Below, piece by piece: positions 38,013 to 48,400 of a DNA stretch of 64,000 bases (its first letter is position 1; each line of letters begins with the position of its first letter). The stretch is from positions 1 to 64,000 of the forward strand of contig CAMAVM010000014.1 of assembly GCA_945861705.1 (NCBI GenBank). The letters run 5' to 3'. The notes below the pieces were generated by a model. It was not told where the DNA came from. It made no database searches and was given only the letters and a program-made list of their open reading frames with translations. Source of the stretch: Methylomagnum ishizawai. GTDB lineage: Bacteria; Pseudomonadota; Gammaproteobacteria; Methylococcales; Methylomonadaceae. The translations under genes were made by a program, and so were the position numbers.

Positions 38013-38203
38013 AAAACCTCCAAATACATTAGTCCGAGGATTATATCTGTCAGGACGCACTAAATCAAGGTGGATAAGCTAACAAGTGAATGCAACGCTG
38101 AGTTTTTAACCGCTTTCCGAAAACTAACTCGGCTTTAAAAAAATTGAGGTCTTTCAATTGCGCTTATATCACCCTTGATTAAGCACTTTCAATTAACCAA
38201 CAA

Positions 38204-40129
38204 CTAACTATCGTTAATCTGCATTCCCTTAATCATCATCATCAATTCACTTCTTTGCTTCTTAAGCGGCTCAATCTCTGCTTCAAGCGCGGCAATATTT
38301 TCGGCTACCGTACCTTTAGATTCGTTCATCTTCTTCAGCATTTGTAAACGATTTTCGATTTGTTTCTTGTGGTCTTTAATTTGGTGCATTAATGGTGTCA
38401 ATACACCATTGCTCCAAGCCCCTGCATCAGCATGTGCCTGCCTGAGTATGTTCCTAGCCTTTGCAATCAAGGTGCTATATAGCCTGTTGATTACAACACT
38501 TTGCTCAGTCATTGTCGTCTTGGCGCTGACTCGGAAAGTTTCGCCTTCCGCGAACACTTGTTCTAGCTCAAACTGGTATTGTTTAATCGAAAATAGCTGA
38601 GGCTCTATCTCTTTAAAGCCATATTCATCATGGAATTTTTTGTGTATCGCTTTTACTAAACGGCGGGTTTCGTTGGTAATATCGACCGAATCTTGGAGCA
38701 AATCACGCAAATCATCAAACAATTTGCGGATACTTTGTTTCATGCCGTAAGTCGTCAGGCTTTTCGACATATCATGCTTGGTATTTTTGATGATAGCATC
38801 AATTCTTTCCTTGGAGAAAGAATCAATCAGCATCTTAGCCTGAACATTAAATACGCGGCGACTGGCCTGGAAGTTTTCAATGTTGGACATATACAGATTT
38901 TGCCGATCACGGGTTTCCGCCATCAACTTACCCGTCATATCCTGATTTTGGAAGTCAATTTTCTTGAATTCCTCAAGTTGTGAGATTCCGTTTGCCAGTG
39001 ACGATTCCGTTAAACTTAATGATTCATTGACCAAAAAGCCAATGTCTCTGGTAACGGTTTCCATCAGGATATTGCGCCGTTGTTTGACGATATCCTCCGC
39101 TAGATAAGTCTCTAATAACGAAATCCTGCTTCTTTCCAGCAAGGCTTTATCTTTTTTAACTTTGGCAAGCAACGCTTGCTTAGCAGATACGGGAAAAATC
39201 GCCCCTTCTTCAATTTTTAAGGTGGTTGCGGAGGTTTTAACTTGTGACTGGATCGATGCTTGATAACCCGTATCACCTGACAAATCATCCCACATAGAAT
39301 CGATTTTGTTCATTACCACAGCCAAACCGCGCTTGCTACCACCACGGGCATGACATACGTGGTTACGCCACATATCCATATCACTTTTGGTAACACCCGT
39401 ATCTGCGGCAATGACAAACACGATGGCTTGAGCGCTGGGTAACATACTTAAGGTCAGCTCAGGTTCTGCTCCTAAGGCATTCAAACCAGGGGTATCGAGG
39501 ATGGTTAAGCCTTCTTTTAATAGCGGATGGGGGAAGCTGATGATGGCATGCCGCCAGCAAGGAACCTCCACTTTTTCTGGATTGATAATACCCTGCTCGG
39601 CGGCCTCACGTTCATTCCATAAGCCCAGCTTATCAGCAAGATCACGGTCAACCATTTTTGTGGCTACCAAAGCTTTGAAAGCTTCCTGCATTTGCGCGGG
39701 AGAGTTAAAATCTAAATCAATTTGTTTCCATCTTTCGGGCGTATTTTTAAACTCCGCCATAGAAATATCTTCAAGCCGACTTTCAATTTCTAACAAGCGG
39801 ATATAGTCACCGCCTTCTACATCGTGAAAGAGTTCAGTTGGCGACATGGTCGTACGCCCAGGCGAAGACGGCAACAGCCTAAGACCTGTTTCAGCAAAAA
39901 ACAAAGCATTAATAAGTTCGCTTTTACCGCGCGAAAATTCTGCAACGAAAGCTAGTGTGATACGGTCTTGTTGCAGACCACTAAGCACATTCAGAATGGT
40001 GTTGTTACTGTGGGGATCGTTCACATCGTAGCGTATACGCCACTGATGATACATTTCTATACCCTGTATCAACTTTGCTCGCCATAGCGAGTACTCGTGC
40101 ATTTGCTCTTTAAATTCCATATTACTCAT
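38204..40129 (-). CDS. Bacterial dynamin-like GTPase
   Basis: 641 residues. The N-terminal GTPase domain has G1 as VAEFSRGKSELINAL (GKS at 68-70, with Ala instead of the first P-loop Gly), G2 in PSSPGRTTMSP, G3 in LTILDTPGLNALG and G4 in VVMNKIDSMWD. The rest is mostly helical with long coiled coils, ending in QIENRLQMLKKMNESKG and IAALEAEIEPLKKQ, the stalk expected of dynamin-like proteins. No clear transmembrane paddle is seen. Such proteins remodel or repair membranes; its specific job is unknown. It is upstream of the atp operon, same strand, separated by 143 bp. Confidence 0.88.
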   Translation of the reverse strand: MSNMEFKEQMHEYSLWRAKLIQGIEMYHQWRIRYDVNDPHSNNTILNVLSGLQQDRITLAFVAEFSRGKSELINALFFAETGLRLLPSSPGRTTMSPTELFHDVEGGDYIRLLEIESRLEDISMAEFKNTPERWKQIDLDFNSPAQMQEAFKALVATKMVDRDLADKLGLWNEREAAEQGIINPEKVEVPCWRHAIISFPHPLLKEGLTILDTPGLNALGAEPELTLSMLPSAQAIVFVIAADTGVTKSDMDMWRNHVCHARGGSKRGLAVVMNKIDSMWDDLSGDTGYQASIQSQVKTSATTLKIEEGAIFPVSAKQALLAKVKKDKALLERSRISLLETYLAEDIVKQRRNILMETVTRDIGFLVNESLSLTESSLANGISQLEEFKKIDFQNQDMTGKLMAETRDRQNLYMSNIENFQASRRVFNVQAKMLIDSFSKERIDAIIKNTKHDMSKSLTTYGMKQSIRKLFDDLRDLLQDSVDITNETRRLVKAIHKKFHDEYGFKEIEPQLFSIKQYQFELEQVFAEGETFRVSAKTTMTEQSVVINRLYSTLIAKARNILRQAHADAGAWSNGVLTPLMHQIKDHKKQIENRLQMLKKMNESKGTVAENIAALEAEIEPLKKQRSELMMMIKGMQINDS

Positions 40130-40265
40130 GGCAAGCCCTTGGTTTCTGACATGGTTTTATAAGTAAGGATAGTCAAATTATCAGCTATATTATTTCCCGC
40201 TAATTGTAGACTATATCCGTGGAACTGTAAGTTTTAGTAAGCTTATTTTTGATAATTGTTTAACA

Positions 40266-40901
40266 TTAAACGCCATACTGCTTTCGATACTGAAGTATTG
40301 CGTCCAATTGGCTACCCGCATGGGTTTCAATGTAGTCGATAATATTTTCCAGTGTAATAATCGCTAGCACAGGAATTTTAAAGCATTCCGTTACTTCCTG
40401 AATAGCAGAAAGTCGGTTTTGCGCCTTTTCCTGCCTGTCCAACGCGATCAAAACACCTGCTGGCACAGCACCCGCCCGTAAAATAATATCGACGGATTCT
40501 CTAACTGAGGTACCGGCAGTTATGACATCATCAACTATTAACACTCTGCCTTGTAAGCTGGAACCCACTAAATCACCGCCTTCACCGTGATCTTTTGCTT
40601 CTTTGCGATTAAATGCAAAAGGAATGTCGCAAGCTGTTATTTGTGAGTAGGCAATAGCAGTTGCAGTCACCAATGGAATGCCTTTATAGGCTGGCCCGTA
40701 CATAATATCGGGCTTTACATCCGACTGTATGAGTGCCTGGGCATAGAACTCGCCCAACTTGTTCAATTTTGCACCGGTGTTAAACAGTCCTGTGTTGAAA
40801 AAATACGGGCTAATTCGACCTGATTTTAACTGAAATTCACCGAATTTCAGTACGCCGCAGTCCAGTGCGTATGCAATAAATTCTTTTTGATAGTTGTGCA
40901 T
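40266..40901 (-). CDS. pyrE: Orotate phosphoribosyltransferase PyrE
   Basis: Converts orotate and PRPP to OMP. About 211 residues. PRPP-binding loop is [20 protein letters not shown]; other motifs are [39 protein letters not shown] and [19 protein letters not shown] use the ATG at 40901 ([13 protein letters not shown]), the usual family start; the longer frame to 40955 runs through a TATAAT on the same strand (around 40933-40938) that is likely the promoter. Confidence 0.95.
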   Translation of the reverse strand: MHNYQKEFIAYALDCGVLKFGEFQLKSGRISPYFFNTGLFNTGAKLNKLGEFYAQALIQSDVKPDIMYGPAYKGIPLVTATAIAYSQITACDIPFAFNRKEAKDHGEGGDLVGSSLQGRVLIVDDVITAGTSVRESVDIILRAGAVPAGVLIALDRQEKAQNRLSAIQEVTECFKIPVLAIITLENIIDYIETHAGSQLDAILQYRKQYGV

Positions 40902-40955
40902 TAAGGTTATTGTCCAGTTGTGTGCCATTGGATTATATATAACACACCAAATCAC

Positions 40956-41548
40956 TACTAGAGGGATCGGTACTACTCAGGAAATAGATTGCAATGATTG
41001 GAATATATATCCTGATGCAACTTGCAATAGATGAGCGCACTAGGTTGTAAACCTCAAAATGACAATACTAGGGGAACTTGTGGTGACGTACTTGTAAAAG
41101 TATTTGGTGTATTATCCGCTGATAAAATGAGCATGGAAGTGAGATACAATTACCAAACGGTAGTATTTTCCGACAATATTTGTAGTACAGATCTTCGTTT
41201 CTATTGTAGCCACGATTCTGTATTTACTGGTACATTGCATAGGGTGAAGTAATAAATTTAACGAAAAAAAACCCTTAATTGGAGCTTTTTTGCCCTAAAG
41301 CCAGGCTTTATAGTTCCCACTGGCGTGGGAATGAACACTGTCCCTAGCGGTCATTCCCACGCCGCAACGTCACTGCCGTTATAAGCGTTGAGATCCCTTT
41401 CACCTGGAGTACAAACCTAGGTTTGCACTTCGCCATTCGCTGTTTGGAATCAAAAAACAGGTTTTTTGACTCCGTACTTCTCAACTTTATCGTTCTCCTA
41501 GGTCAGACGGCTTGTTGCCCGTCTGGTTTACTTTTCAAGAGTGACCGT
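40956..41548. other. Gene-poor region with several short palindromic repeats
   Basis: A 593-bp gap. A 73-codon plus-strand frame at 41031-41252 lacks a ribosome binding site and recognisable features, so it is not called. 41312-41372 contains paired GTTCCCAC...GTGGGAAT and CATTCCCACG arms, a dispersed palindrome type; 41406-41491 contains the CCTAGG palindrome and the unit also found near 62.2 kb. Confidence 0.55.
41406..41491. repeat. Dispersed repeat with CCTAGG palindrome (copy 1)
   Basis: Contains AAACCTAGGTTT, then CATTCGCTGTTT, then an inner near-palindrome GAATCAAAAAAC / GTTTTTTGACTC, ending CGTACTTCTCAACTTTA. The part from CATTCGCTGTTT on recurs at 62234-62294 with a few changes, and the first part resembles the perfect palindrome at 12513-12540. 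Confidence 0.8.
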
Positions 41549-42520
41549 TTAATCCGCCAACTGCTGTATCCCATCCAGCAACCACTTGGTTTGCTTAGGA
41601 TTATTGGGCTTAACAAAATGCCAAACTTCCCGCACTTGTCCGGCTTGGGCTTCGCGGTCTTCGCGCATGACGGTGTCGAATAGGACGACGGCTTCGATTT
41701 CGTTGCCGATTTCGCGCACTTCCAGTATTTCGGCTTCTAATTTCAGGATGTCAGTGTGGTTTTCTTCGGTTGATGCGTTGATTTGGTCTTGTATTTCGGC
41801 GAAAACTTTATCGGTGGTTAAACCTCTGATTTCAGCCAAATCGCGCTCATCCCAGGCTTTCTGCAAGTTTTTGTAAGCGATTTTTGCGCCAGCCAGGAAA
41901 CCTTGTTCATCAAAACCTGCGGGTATGACGTAAGTGTTGAAACCTGCATCTTGTTGAACGCTTTGGTCTGACAATTCAGCCGATTTTTTGTTTTTATCAA
42001 ACAATATGTCAGTATTAAAGCCTGTCGAGCTGTTTTGTGCCGATGGGTCAGGGTGTTGTTGGTAGCTGGAAGACTTATCTTGATAACTATCATGAGTGCT
42101 TCTGCCGCTAGTTTGACCAAAGATAGGTTGTTGTGCAGATGCCTTACGTGCCGCAAACATTCTGTAGAGGAAAAACGCAATGCCGCCAAAAACCAGCATA
42201 TCCATAAAGTTAAGGCCATGAAAGCCGCCGCCCATAAACATCGAGCCTAATAAACCGCCGATAGCCAAACCGCCCAACATGCCCATCAGCCCACGATTAG
42301 CCCAGCTTGGACGCGCCGCTGCTGGCGATTGTTTGCCTGCTTGTTGTTGAGTGGCTGACCGCGTTGGGGCTGCCGAGCGTTGGTAAGGTGCGCTGTAGGA
42401 TGACCTGCCACCGAACGAGCTGCCGCCTCCGAAACGTCTGGCTTCTGCGTCGTTTAAGCCAGCAAAAACCAAAAACAGTGAAAGTAACGCGCTAAAGAGT
42501 ATGCCAGTTTGGATTTTCAT
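41549..42520 (-). CDS. Tim44-like domain protein, membrane-anchored
   Basis: 323 residues: a signal peptide (ILFSALLSLFLVFAGLNDAEA), a Gly/Ser/Arg-rich linker, a hydrophobic region (GLMGMLGGLAIGGLLGSMFM and FMDMLVFGGIAFFLYRMF), a second disordered linker, and a C-terminal Tim44-like domain (about 205-322: FLAGAKIAYKNLQKAWDERD, VREVWHFVKP near the end). Bacterial Tim44-like proteins are of unclear function, perhaps periplasmic binding of lipids or proteins. It is convergent with nothing and divergent from the metal-efflux operon. Confidence 0.88.
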   Translation of the reverse strand: MKIQTGILFSALLSLFLVFAGLNDAEARRFGGGSSFGGRSSYSAPYQRSAAPTRSATQQQAGKQSPAAARPSWANRGLMGMLGGLAIGGLLGSMFMGGGFHGLNFMDMLVFGGIAFFLYRMFAARKASAQQPIFGQTSGRSTHDSYQDKSSSYQQHPDPSAQNSSTGFNTDILFDKNKKSAELSDQSVQQDAGFNTYVIPAGFDEQGFLAGAKIAYKNLQKAWDERDLAEIRGLTTDKVFAEIQDQINASTEENHTDILKLEAEILEVREIGNEIEAVVLFDTVMREDREAQAGQVREVWHFVKPNNPKQTKWLLDGIQQLAD

Positions 42521-42615
42521 AATTTCCTCAAAGTTAAATCGAGCAACACTAAGATGGGGGAGATGGGTAAAAGTTTCAAGTTGTTAATTATCAATATATA
42601 GAATACCATTTATCC

Positions 42616-43014
42616 ATGGTACTCGTTCTCCGTAAATCCCTTATTATCATGTTGGCAATGCTGCAATTGTTTGCGCCATTGGTTCATGCACATACGGGCG
42701 ATAAAAATTTCAATCAGGGTTTCCATATACCAGGCCTTGAGTCATACCGTACAAACCAAGATGCCCCTGTTATTCAGAATGTCAATGTCGCTTGGGATTC
42801 CGAGGGCTTGCTGATTGTAGTTGATGCAGGAATCAAAAATCCGCAGGATCTTTTCGTCGAGAGCGCAGATCATTTCTTTGCCTTGCTGCCATCCCATCAA
42901 TTCCAGATAGCCGCGTTGCCCGAAAGCGACAACAACTTTTCGCCGCAACGGCAGTCATTCAGTTTCCGAAGACACCTTTCCACACTATCCCCACGCGCAC
43001 CTCCCCCTCAATAA
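42616..43014 (+). CDS. Small secreted protein at the head of the metal-efflux operon
   Basis: 132 residues with a signal peptide (MVLVLRKSLIIMLAMLQLFA, cleavage likely after VHA) and a soluble domain. His residues cluster at HAHTGD after the cleavage site and again in HFFALLPSHQFQ; the C-terminus is Ser/Pro-rich. Similar short periplasmic proteins head some czc-type operons and may bind metal, but I do not recognise a named family. It is 66-80 bp upstream of the outer-membrane component. Confidence 0.65.
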   Translation: MVLVLRKSLIIMLAMLQLFAPLVHAHTGDKNFNQGFHIPGLESYRTNQDAPVIQNVNVAWDSEGLLIVVDAGIKNPQDLFVESADHFFALLPSHQFQIAALPESDNNFSPQRQSFSFRRHLSTLSPRAPPPQ

Positions 43015-43092
43015 GCTACGCTTTATTTAGTCCTGAATAGGACATTTTGCTTTTCGTTTAAAAATAAGCGGTTTCCCGCATTGAGCTTGCCT

Positions 43093-44352
43093 ATGTTTGC
43101 TATAAAACTTTGTACAAGGGCTTTGGTCGTGTTTTTGCTGTTCGCAACTGTTGCAGTTGCAGAACAACCTAAGCCCACTGTTGCCCATAATGACCCCATA
43201 GAAGTCGATAACTCGCTGACCTTAGCCAAAGTTGTTGAACTGACTATGGAAAAATTTCCTGATATGGCCTGGTTGAAATCCCTGGAAGAAGAGGCGACGG
43301 CTATTAAGCAACGCGGGGAAAGCTGGACGGCAGGTGCATCCCAAGCAGGTCTACGCTTTCAAGAAGCGACCAGCGGAACGTTGCACTATATCGACGCGAC
43401 GGTGCAAGTGCCATTATGGAATTTGGGTCAGCGCGATGCTGAGAGAGAACGCGGCATCAAGGCTGAAAACAGCGCCGACTTGCAATCTGTGGCAACTAAG
43501 TTACGTATTGCTGGATTGGTAAGGGGTGCGCTCTGGGATATGGAATTACAACAAGTCCGCTACGAGCAAGCCCGTGCGGAAATAAATGTCTTTGAGCAGT
43601 TGTTGTCCAAAGTGGAACGACGGGTTGAATTGGGCGATCTTCCCAGGGCTGATGTTTTGCTCGCACAATCCGAACTTTTGCAGAAACTCTCAATTCTCAC
43701 GCAAGCTGAAGCCGAACTTATGCACGCCCGCAAACGGTATGCAAGTATTACCCAGCTCACCAAAGTTCCAGCTGCGTACCAGGAAAAGCTGGTTAATTTA
43801 AAGAAAATTGAGTTTAGCCACCCGGCCTTCGTGGCTATCAACAGCCAGATCGAACGTAAACAATCAGAAATAAAGGCGCTCAAATTGGTGGGTTCAGGAC
43901 AAACCAATCTAACAGTCGGGGTCAATAGTGATCGAGGCAGTAACAAGGATCCACGCACCAATGACACCGAGAGCTTCAACATAGGCGTAAACATTCCTTT
44001 TGGCGGTTCAGAACACCTACAGCCGCAAATTGCAGCACTTAATGTCGAGCTTAACCGATTAATAGCCGACCGCGAACAGTTTTACAGGGATTTGGAACTT
44101 GCCCACCATGAGGCGGAACACAATCTGGAAGTCAATGAGGCAGAGCTTGAAATTGCCAATGAACTGAAGCGGGTTGCTGAAGAACATTTGGGCATGATGC
44201 AGCTGAGTTTTTCCGTCGGAGAGATTAATTTGATGGATCTGTTGAAAACACAATCCAGGACGCAACAAGCGGTTTTGAGTGCAAAAGAACGGGCAATCAT
44301 GTTGGAACGCGATATTGCGCTCTATAACCAGGCAGTAGGAGTGTTGCCATGA
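43093..44352 (+). CDS. Outer-membrane efflux protein of the TolC/CzcC family
   Basis: About 419 residues: signal peptide (MFAIKLCTRALVVFLLFATV, cleavage after VAVA) and two long helical-hairpin repeats characteristic of outer-membrane factors (SLEEEATAIKQRGESWTAGA in the first, LEVNEAELEIANELKRVAEE in the second, with VGEINLMDLLKTQSRTQQA near the end). It forms the exit duct for the RND pump encoded downstream. I use the ATG at 43093; a TTG at 43081 is the alternative. The stop overlaps the adaptor start (ATGA). Confidence 0.88.
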   Translation: MFAIKLCTRALVVFLLFATVAVAEQPKPTVAHNDPIEVDNSLTLAKVVELTMEKFPDMAWLKSLEEEATAIKQRGESWTAGASQAGLRFQEATSGTLHYIDATVQVPLWNLGQRDAERERGIKAENSADLQSVATKLRIAGLVRGALWDMELQQVRYEQARAEINVFEQLLSKVERRVELGDLPRADVLLAQSELLQKLSILTQAEAELMHARKRYASITQLTKVPAAYQEKLVNLKKIEFSHPAFVAINSQIERKQSEIKALKLVGSGQTNLTVGVNSDRGSNKDPRTNDTESFNIGVNIPFGGSEHLQPQIAALNVELNRLIADREQFYRDLELAHHEAEHNLEVNEAELEIANELKRVAEEHLGMMQLSFSVGEINLMDLLKTQSRTQQAVLSAKERAIMLERDIALYNQAVGVLP

Positions 44353-45458
44353 ATAAGTTTAAAAGTTTGCTGTTGCTTACAACATTAGGGTTGTTTGGCA
44401 TTAGCCCTATTTCCTGGGCAGAGGGTAATTTCATCCAGCTAACACAGCAACAGTTTGATAATATTGGCATAAAACTTAGCAAGTTAGCACCTGCCAGTCA
44501 TATTCCGTTATTCACAGCGCCGGCGAAAGTAGTCGTTCCTCCTGCCCATGAATTTATTGTCAGCACTTCGCAAGCAGGATTAGTCATCAAAATGAATGCT
44601 TCGGTAGGCGATAAGGTCGAAAAAGGCGAGGTTTTAGGGCTAATTAACAGCCCTGATTTGCTGACTTTGCAAGGAAATTATCTGAAAACCGTTGGCGCTT
44701 TGAAACTGGCTTCCGCTACCTATAACCGGGATAAAAAATTACTTAAAGAAGGTGTCATTTCTGGGAGGAGCGAACAAGAAGCGTTTAGCTTGTATAACGC
44801 GGCGATGATAGAAGCAAATGAGGCAAAACAATTGCTGCAACTTGCCGGATTGACGGCTGCTGATGTCAAACAGCTAGATAGCACAGGTCGTTTGGTCAGC
44901 CAGATCAGTATAAGATCACCGATAACTGGCAGGGTGATTGAACGCATGGCGGTTTCCGGTACGCATGTAGATCCCATGTCACCGCTGTATCGCGTAGCCA
45001 ACCTTGATGAGCTTTGGCTGGAAATCAACATTCCTCAAGATTACATCGACGACATAAAAATCGGCGATAAAGTGCAGGTGGAAAACACGTTGGTTGAGGC
45101 CGAAATTAAGGTGTTGGGACAAAGTGTCAATCCAGAAAACCAAACGATCCTGTCCAGGGCTGTCATCAGGGATAACCCGTCATCAGTCCGTATCGGACAA
45201 AAAGTAACAATCCAACATCTCCAAACCAGCGACGCTGAAACCTATCTGCTACCCGATGCTGCTATTGCCCACAATGACGGCAAAACTTACGTTTTCATCA
45301 GGGATAAAGGCGGTTTCAAGATTAGTCCGGTCACCATATTGGGTAAACAATCAGACGGTTCGGTCGTTACTGGCAATTTTTCTGGAAACGAGGAAATCGC
45401 CATGAATAACGCGGTTGCGCTCAAAGCAAATTGGTTGGGTTTAGGGAGTGGTGAATAA
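44349..45458 (+). CDS. Periplasmic adaptor (membrane-fusion) protein of a heavy-metal RND pump
   Basis: 369 residues with a signal peptide (MNKFKSLLLLTTLGLFGISP, cleavage after SWA). The lipoyl-like and hairpin segments (SQAGLVIKMNASVGDKVEKG, NSPDLLTLQGNYLKTVGALK) and the barrel segment (SPITGRVIERMAVSGTHVDP) are standard for CzcB/CusB-type adaptors. Its start overlaps the outer-membrane gene by 4 bp and its stop overlaps the pump start by 1 bp, so all three are translated in register with each other. Confidence 0.92.
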   Translation: MNKFKSLLLLTTLGLFGISPISWAEGNFIQLTQQQFDNIGIKLSKLAPASHIPLFTAPAKVVVPPAHEFIVSTSQAGLVIKMNASVGDKVEKGEVLGLINSPDLLTLQGNYLKTVGALKLASATYNRDKKLLKEGVISGRSEQEAFSLYNAAMIEANEAKQLLQLAGLTAADVKQLDSTGRLVSQISIRSPITGRVIERMAVSGTHVDPMSPLYRVANLDELWLEINIPQDYIDDIKIGDKVQVENTLVEAEIKVLGQSVNPENQTILSRAVIRDNPSSVRIGQKVTIQHLQTSDAETYLLPDAAIAHNDGKTYVFIRDKGGFKISPVTILGKQSDGSVVTGNFSGNEEIAMNNAVALKANWLGLGSGE

Positions 45459-48400
45459 TGGCGGGGCTAATACGTTTTGCGCTCAGTCAGCGCATACTCA
45501 TCCTGTTAGCTGTATTTCTACTGGCAGGAGGAGGTTATTATGCGTTCAAAAATATCCCTATCGACGCGTTCCCTGAAGTTTCGCCCACACAGGTAAAAAT
45601 TATCGTCAAAGCACCCGGCATGACGCCGGAAGAGGTTGAGGCCAGGATTACTGCGCCGATCGAAGTTGATTTGCTGGGCATTTCGCACCAAACCATGCTG
45701 CGTTCTATCGCCAAATATGCGTTGACTGACATCACCGTTGATTTTGAAGAAGGCACCGATATTTTTTGGGCGCGTCAGCAGATTGCCGAACGCTTGAATA
45801 CCTTATGGGGCGATTTACCGTCTGGCGTGAGCGGTGGTATTGCACCGATGACCACGCCGTTGGGGGAAATGTTCATGTTTTCCATTGAAGGTGCTGGTTT
45901 AAGCCTCATGGAAAAGCGTGATTTGTTGGACTGGGTTATCCGACCTGCTCTTAGGACTGTTCCAGGTGTTGCCGATGTGAATTCATTGGGTGGTACGGTC
46001 AGAAGCTTTGTCGTGATGCCAGATAATGCACGTTTGGCAGCGCGTGGGATTAACATGGACAAGTTAATTAGTGCGTTACAAACCAATAACCGTAATGATG
46101 GCGCAGGGCGCATGACCGAGGGCGAAGAAGCGTTGATCGTCCGCGCCGAAGGCCGCATTAAAACCTTGGAAGATGTCAAAGCCATCGTGGTCGATAGCAA
46201 TCAGGGCATGTCGATTACCGTCGGCGATGTGGCCGATGTTTCCATCGGTGCTTTGACCCGTTACGGTGCGGTCAGTAAAGACGGCAAAGGTGAAGCGGTC
46301 ACAGGTTTGGTGTTGAGTCTTCGTGGCGCAAATGCTCGGCAGACTATCGTCGGTATCGAGGAAAAATTGGCAGAAATCACCCCAGGTTTTCCTGAAGGCG
46401 TAAAGGTCAAGGTTTTTTATAATCGTGGCGACCTCGTGGATAAGGCGGTCGATACCGTATTCCATGCACTCATGGAAGCCATCGTGCTGGTGGTTATCCT
46501 GCTGATCTTGTTTTTGGGTAACCTGCGGGCTGCTCTTACCGTCGCCTTAGCATTACCGATGGCGGCGATGGTGACATTTATACTGATGAAGTTTACCGGC
46601 ATGTCAGCAAACTTGATGAGCCTCGGTGGCTTGGCGATAGCGATTGGTATGCTGGTCGATGCGGCGGTGGTCGTGGTCGAAAATATTATTACCCATTTGG
46701 CACATAAGGAAAAAGCCGAGCGCTTGCCGCGTTTGCATGTCATCTACCGCGCCACGCGGGAAGTGGCGGTGCCGGTGACTTCAGGTATTTTGATTATCAT
46801 CATCGTGTTTCTGCCTTTGCTGACCTTGCAAGGCTTGGAAGGTAAGTTGTTTACCCCTGTAGCGTTAACGATTGTGTATGCGCTGGGCGGATCCCTAATT
46901 TTATCGTTAAGCGTGATTCCCGTGCTGGCTTCGTTTTTGCTCAAGGAAGTCACACACGAGGAACCGTGGTTGCCGCGTAAGTTACTGGGTCTTTACCAAC
47001 CTGCCCTACTTTGGTGTCTTGAGAACAGCAAAAAGCTCTACTTCATTGCAGGTGGATTGTTGGTTGTGACCGCTTTAGTCTTTACCCAGATCGGTAGCAC
47101 CTTTATGCCAACGATGGACGAAGGCGATATCATTGTTCAGGTCGAAAAATTACCGTCGATTACCTTGGAACAATCGGTTGCTTTGGATGGGCAGATACAA
47201 AAAATGCTGCTAAGGGAAATTCCAGAAATCACCACGGTTGTTGCACGGGTAGGTTCTGATGAGTTGGGGTTGGACCCGATGGGGCTTAATGAAACCGACA
47301 CATTTTTGGTGCTTAAACCCAAAGCCGAATGGCAAGTTTCTTCAAAAGAAGCGTTAATTGAAAAAATTCGCGCTGTCATGGAACAAATGCCAGGAATTTC
47401 CTTCGGCTTTACCCAGCCTATAGAAATGCGGGTTTCCGAGATGTTGACGGGTACAAGGGGCGATTTAGCGGTTAAATTATTCGGCGCTGATCTTGCCGTA
47501 CTGGAAGAGAAAGCCAATGAAATCGTCGAGATATTGAAGCATATCCAAGGCTCAAGTGACGTATTCGTCAAACAAAACAGCGGTATGCAATTCCTGCAAG
47601 TGACTATAGATAGGTCAGCGGCAGGTCGTCTTGGCTTGGATGGTGATAGCATCGAAAACCTGTTACGGGCGCAAATTGAAGGGCTGCAACTGGGCGTAGT
47701 GCAGGAAGGCATTAAGCGTACGCCCCTAATCGTACGTGGCAACAGCACCATAGCCAGTTTTGATAACCTGCAAATCACCTTGCCTAATGGCAGCCATGTG
47801 CCTATCACTGCAATCGCCCATTTGAAAAAGGTGGAAGGTGTGGTTTCCATAGGGCGGGAACATGGACAGCGGTTTACCGTCATTCGCAGCAATGTCGAAG
47901 GACGGGATTTGGTCGGTTTTGTGGAAGAAGCCAAGCAAGCCGTCGCCGAAAAAGTCAAACTGCCCACGGGTTATACCGTTGCATTCGGTGGTCAATTCGA
48001 AAACCAGCAACGTGCGGCAGCTACGTTGTCGTTGGTTATTCCGGTTGCACTGGGGTTGATTTTTCTGTTGTTGTTTTCAACTTTTGGTTCGATGCGACAA
48101 GCGCTATTGGTGCTTTCCAACATTCCTTTAGCGATGGTCGGTGGTGTTTTTGCCTTGTGGTTGTCGGGCGAATACCTGTCCGTACCTGCCTCGGTTGGTT
48201 TTATCGCGCTGTTAGGGATTGCCGTGTTGAATGGCGTGATGATGGTCAGCTATTTCAACCAGCTTTTGGTAACAGGTATGGACATTGCTAAAGTGGTTGT
48301 CCTGGGTTCTACAAGGCGATTACGCCCGGTCATGATGACTGCCAGTATCGCCGCATTCGGCTTAATCCCCTTGCTATTTGCCACCGGCCCAGGCTCGGAA

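Noticed and set aside
41031-41252. 73-codon frame upstream of pyrE
   Set aside because: No ribosome binding site, no signal or domain; embedded in a gene-poor, repeat-rich region.
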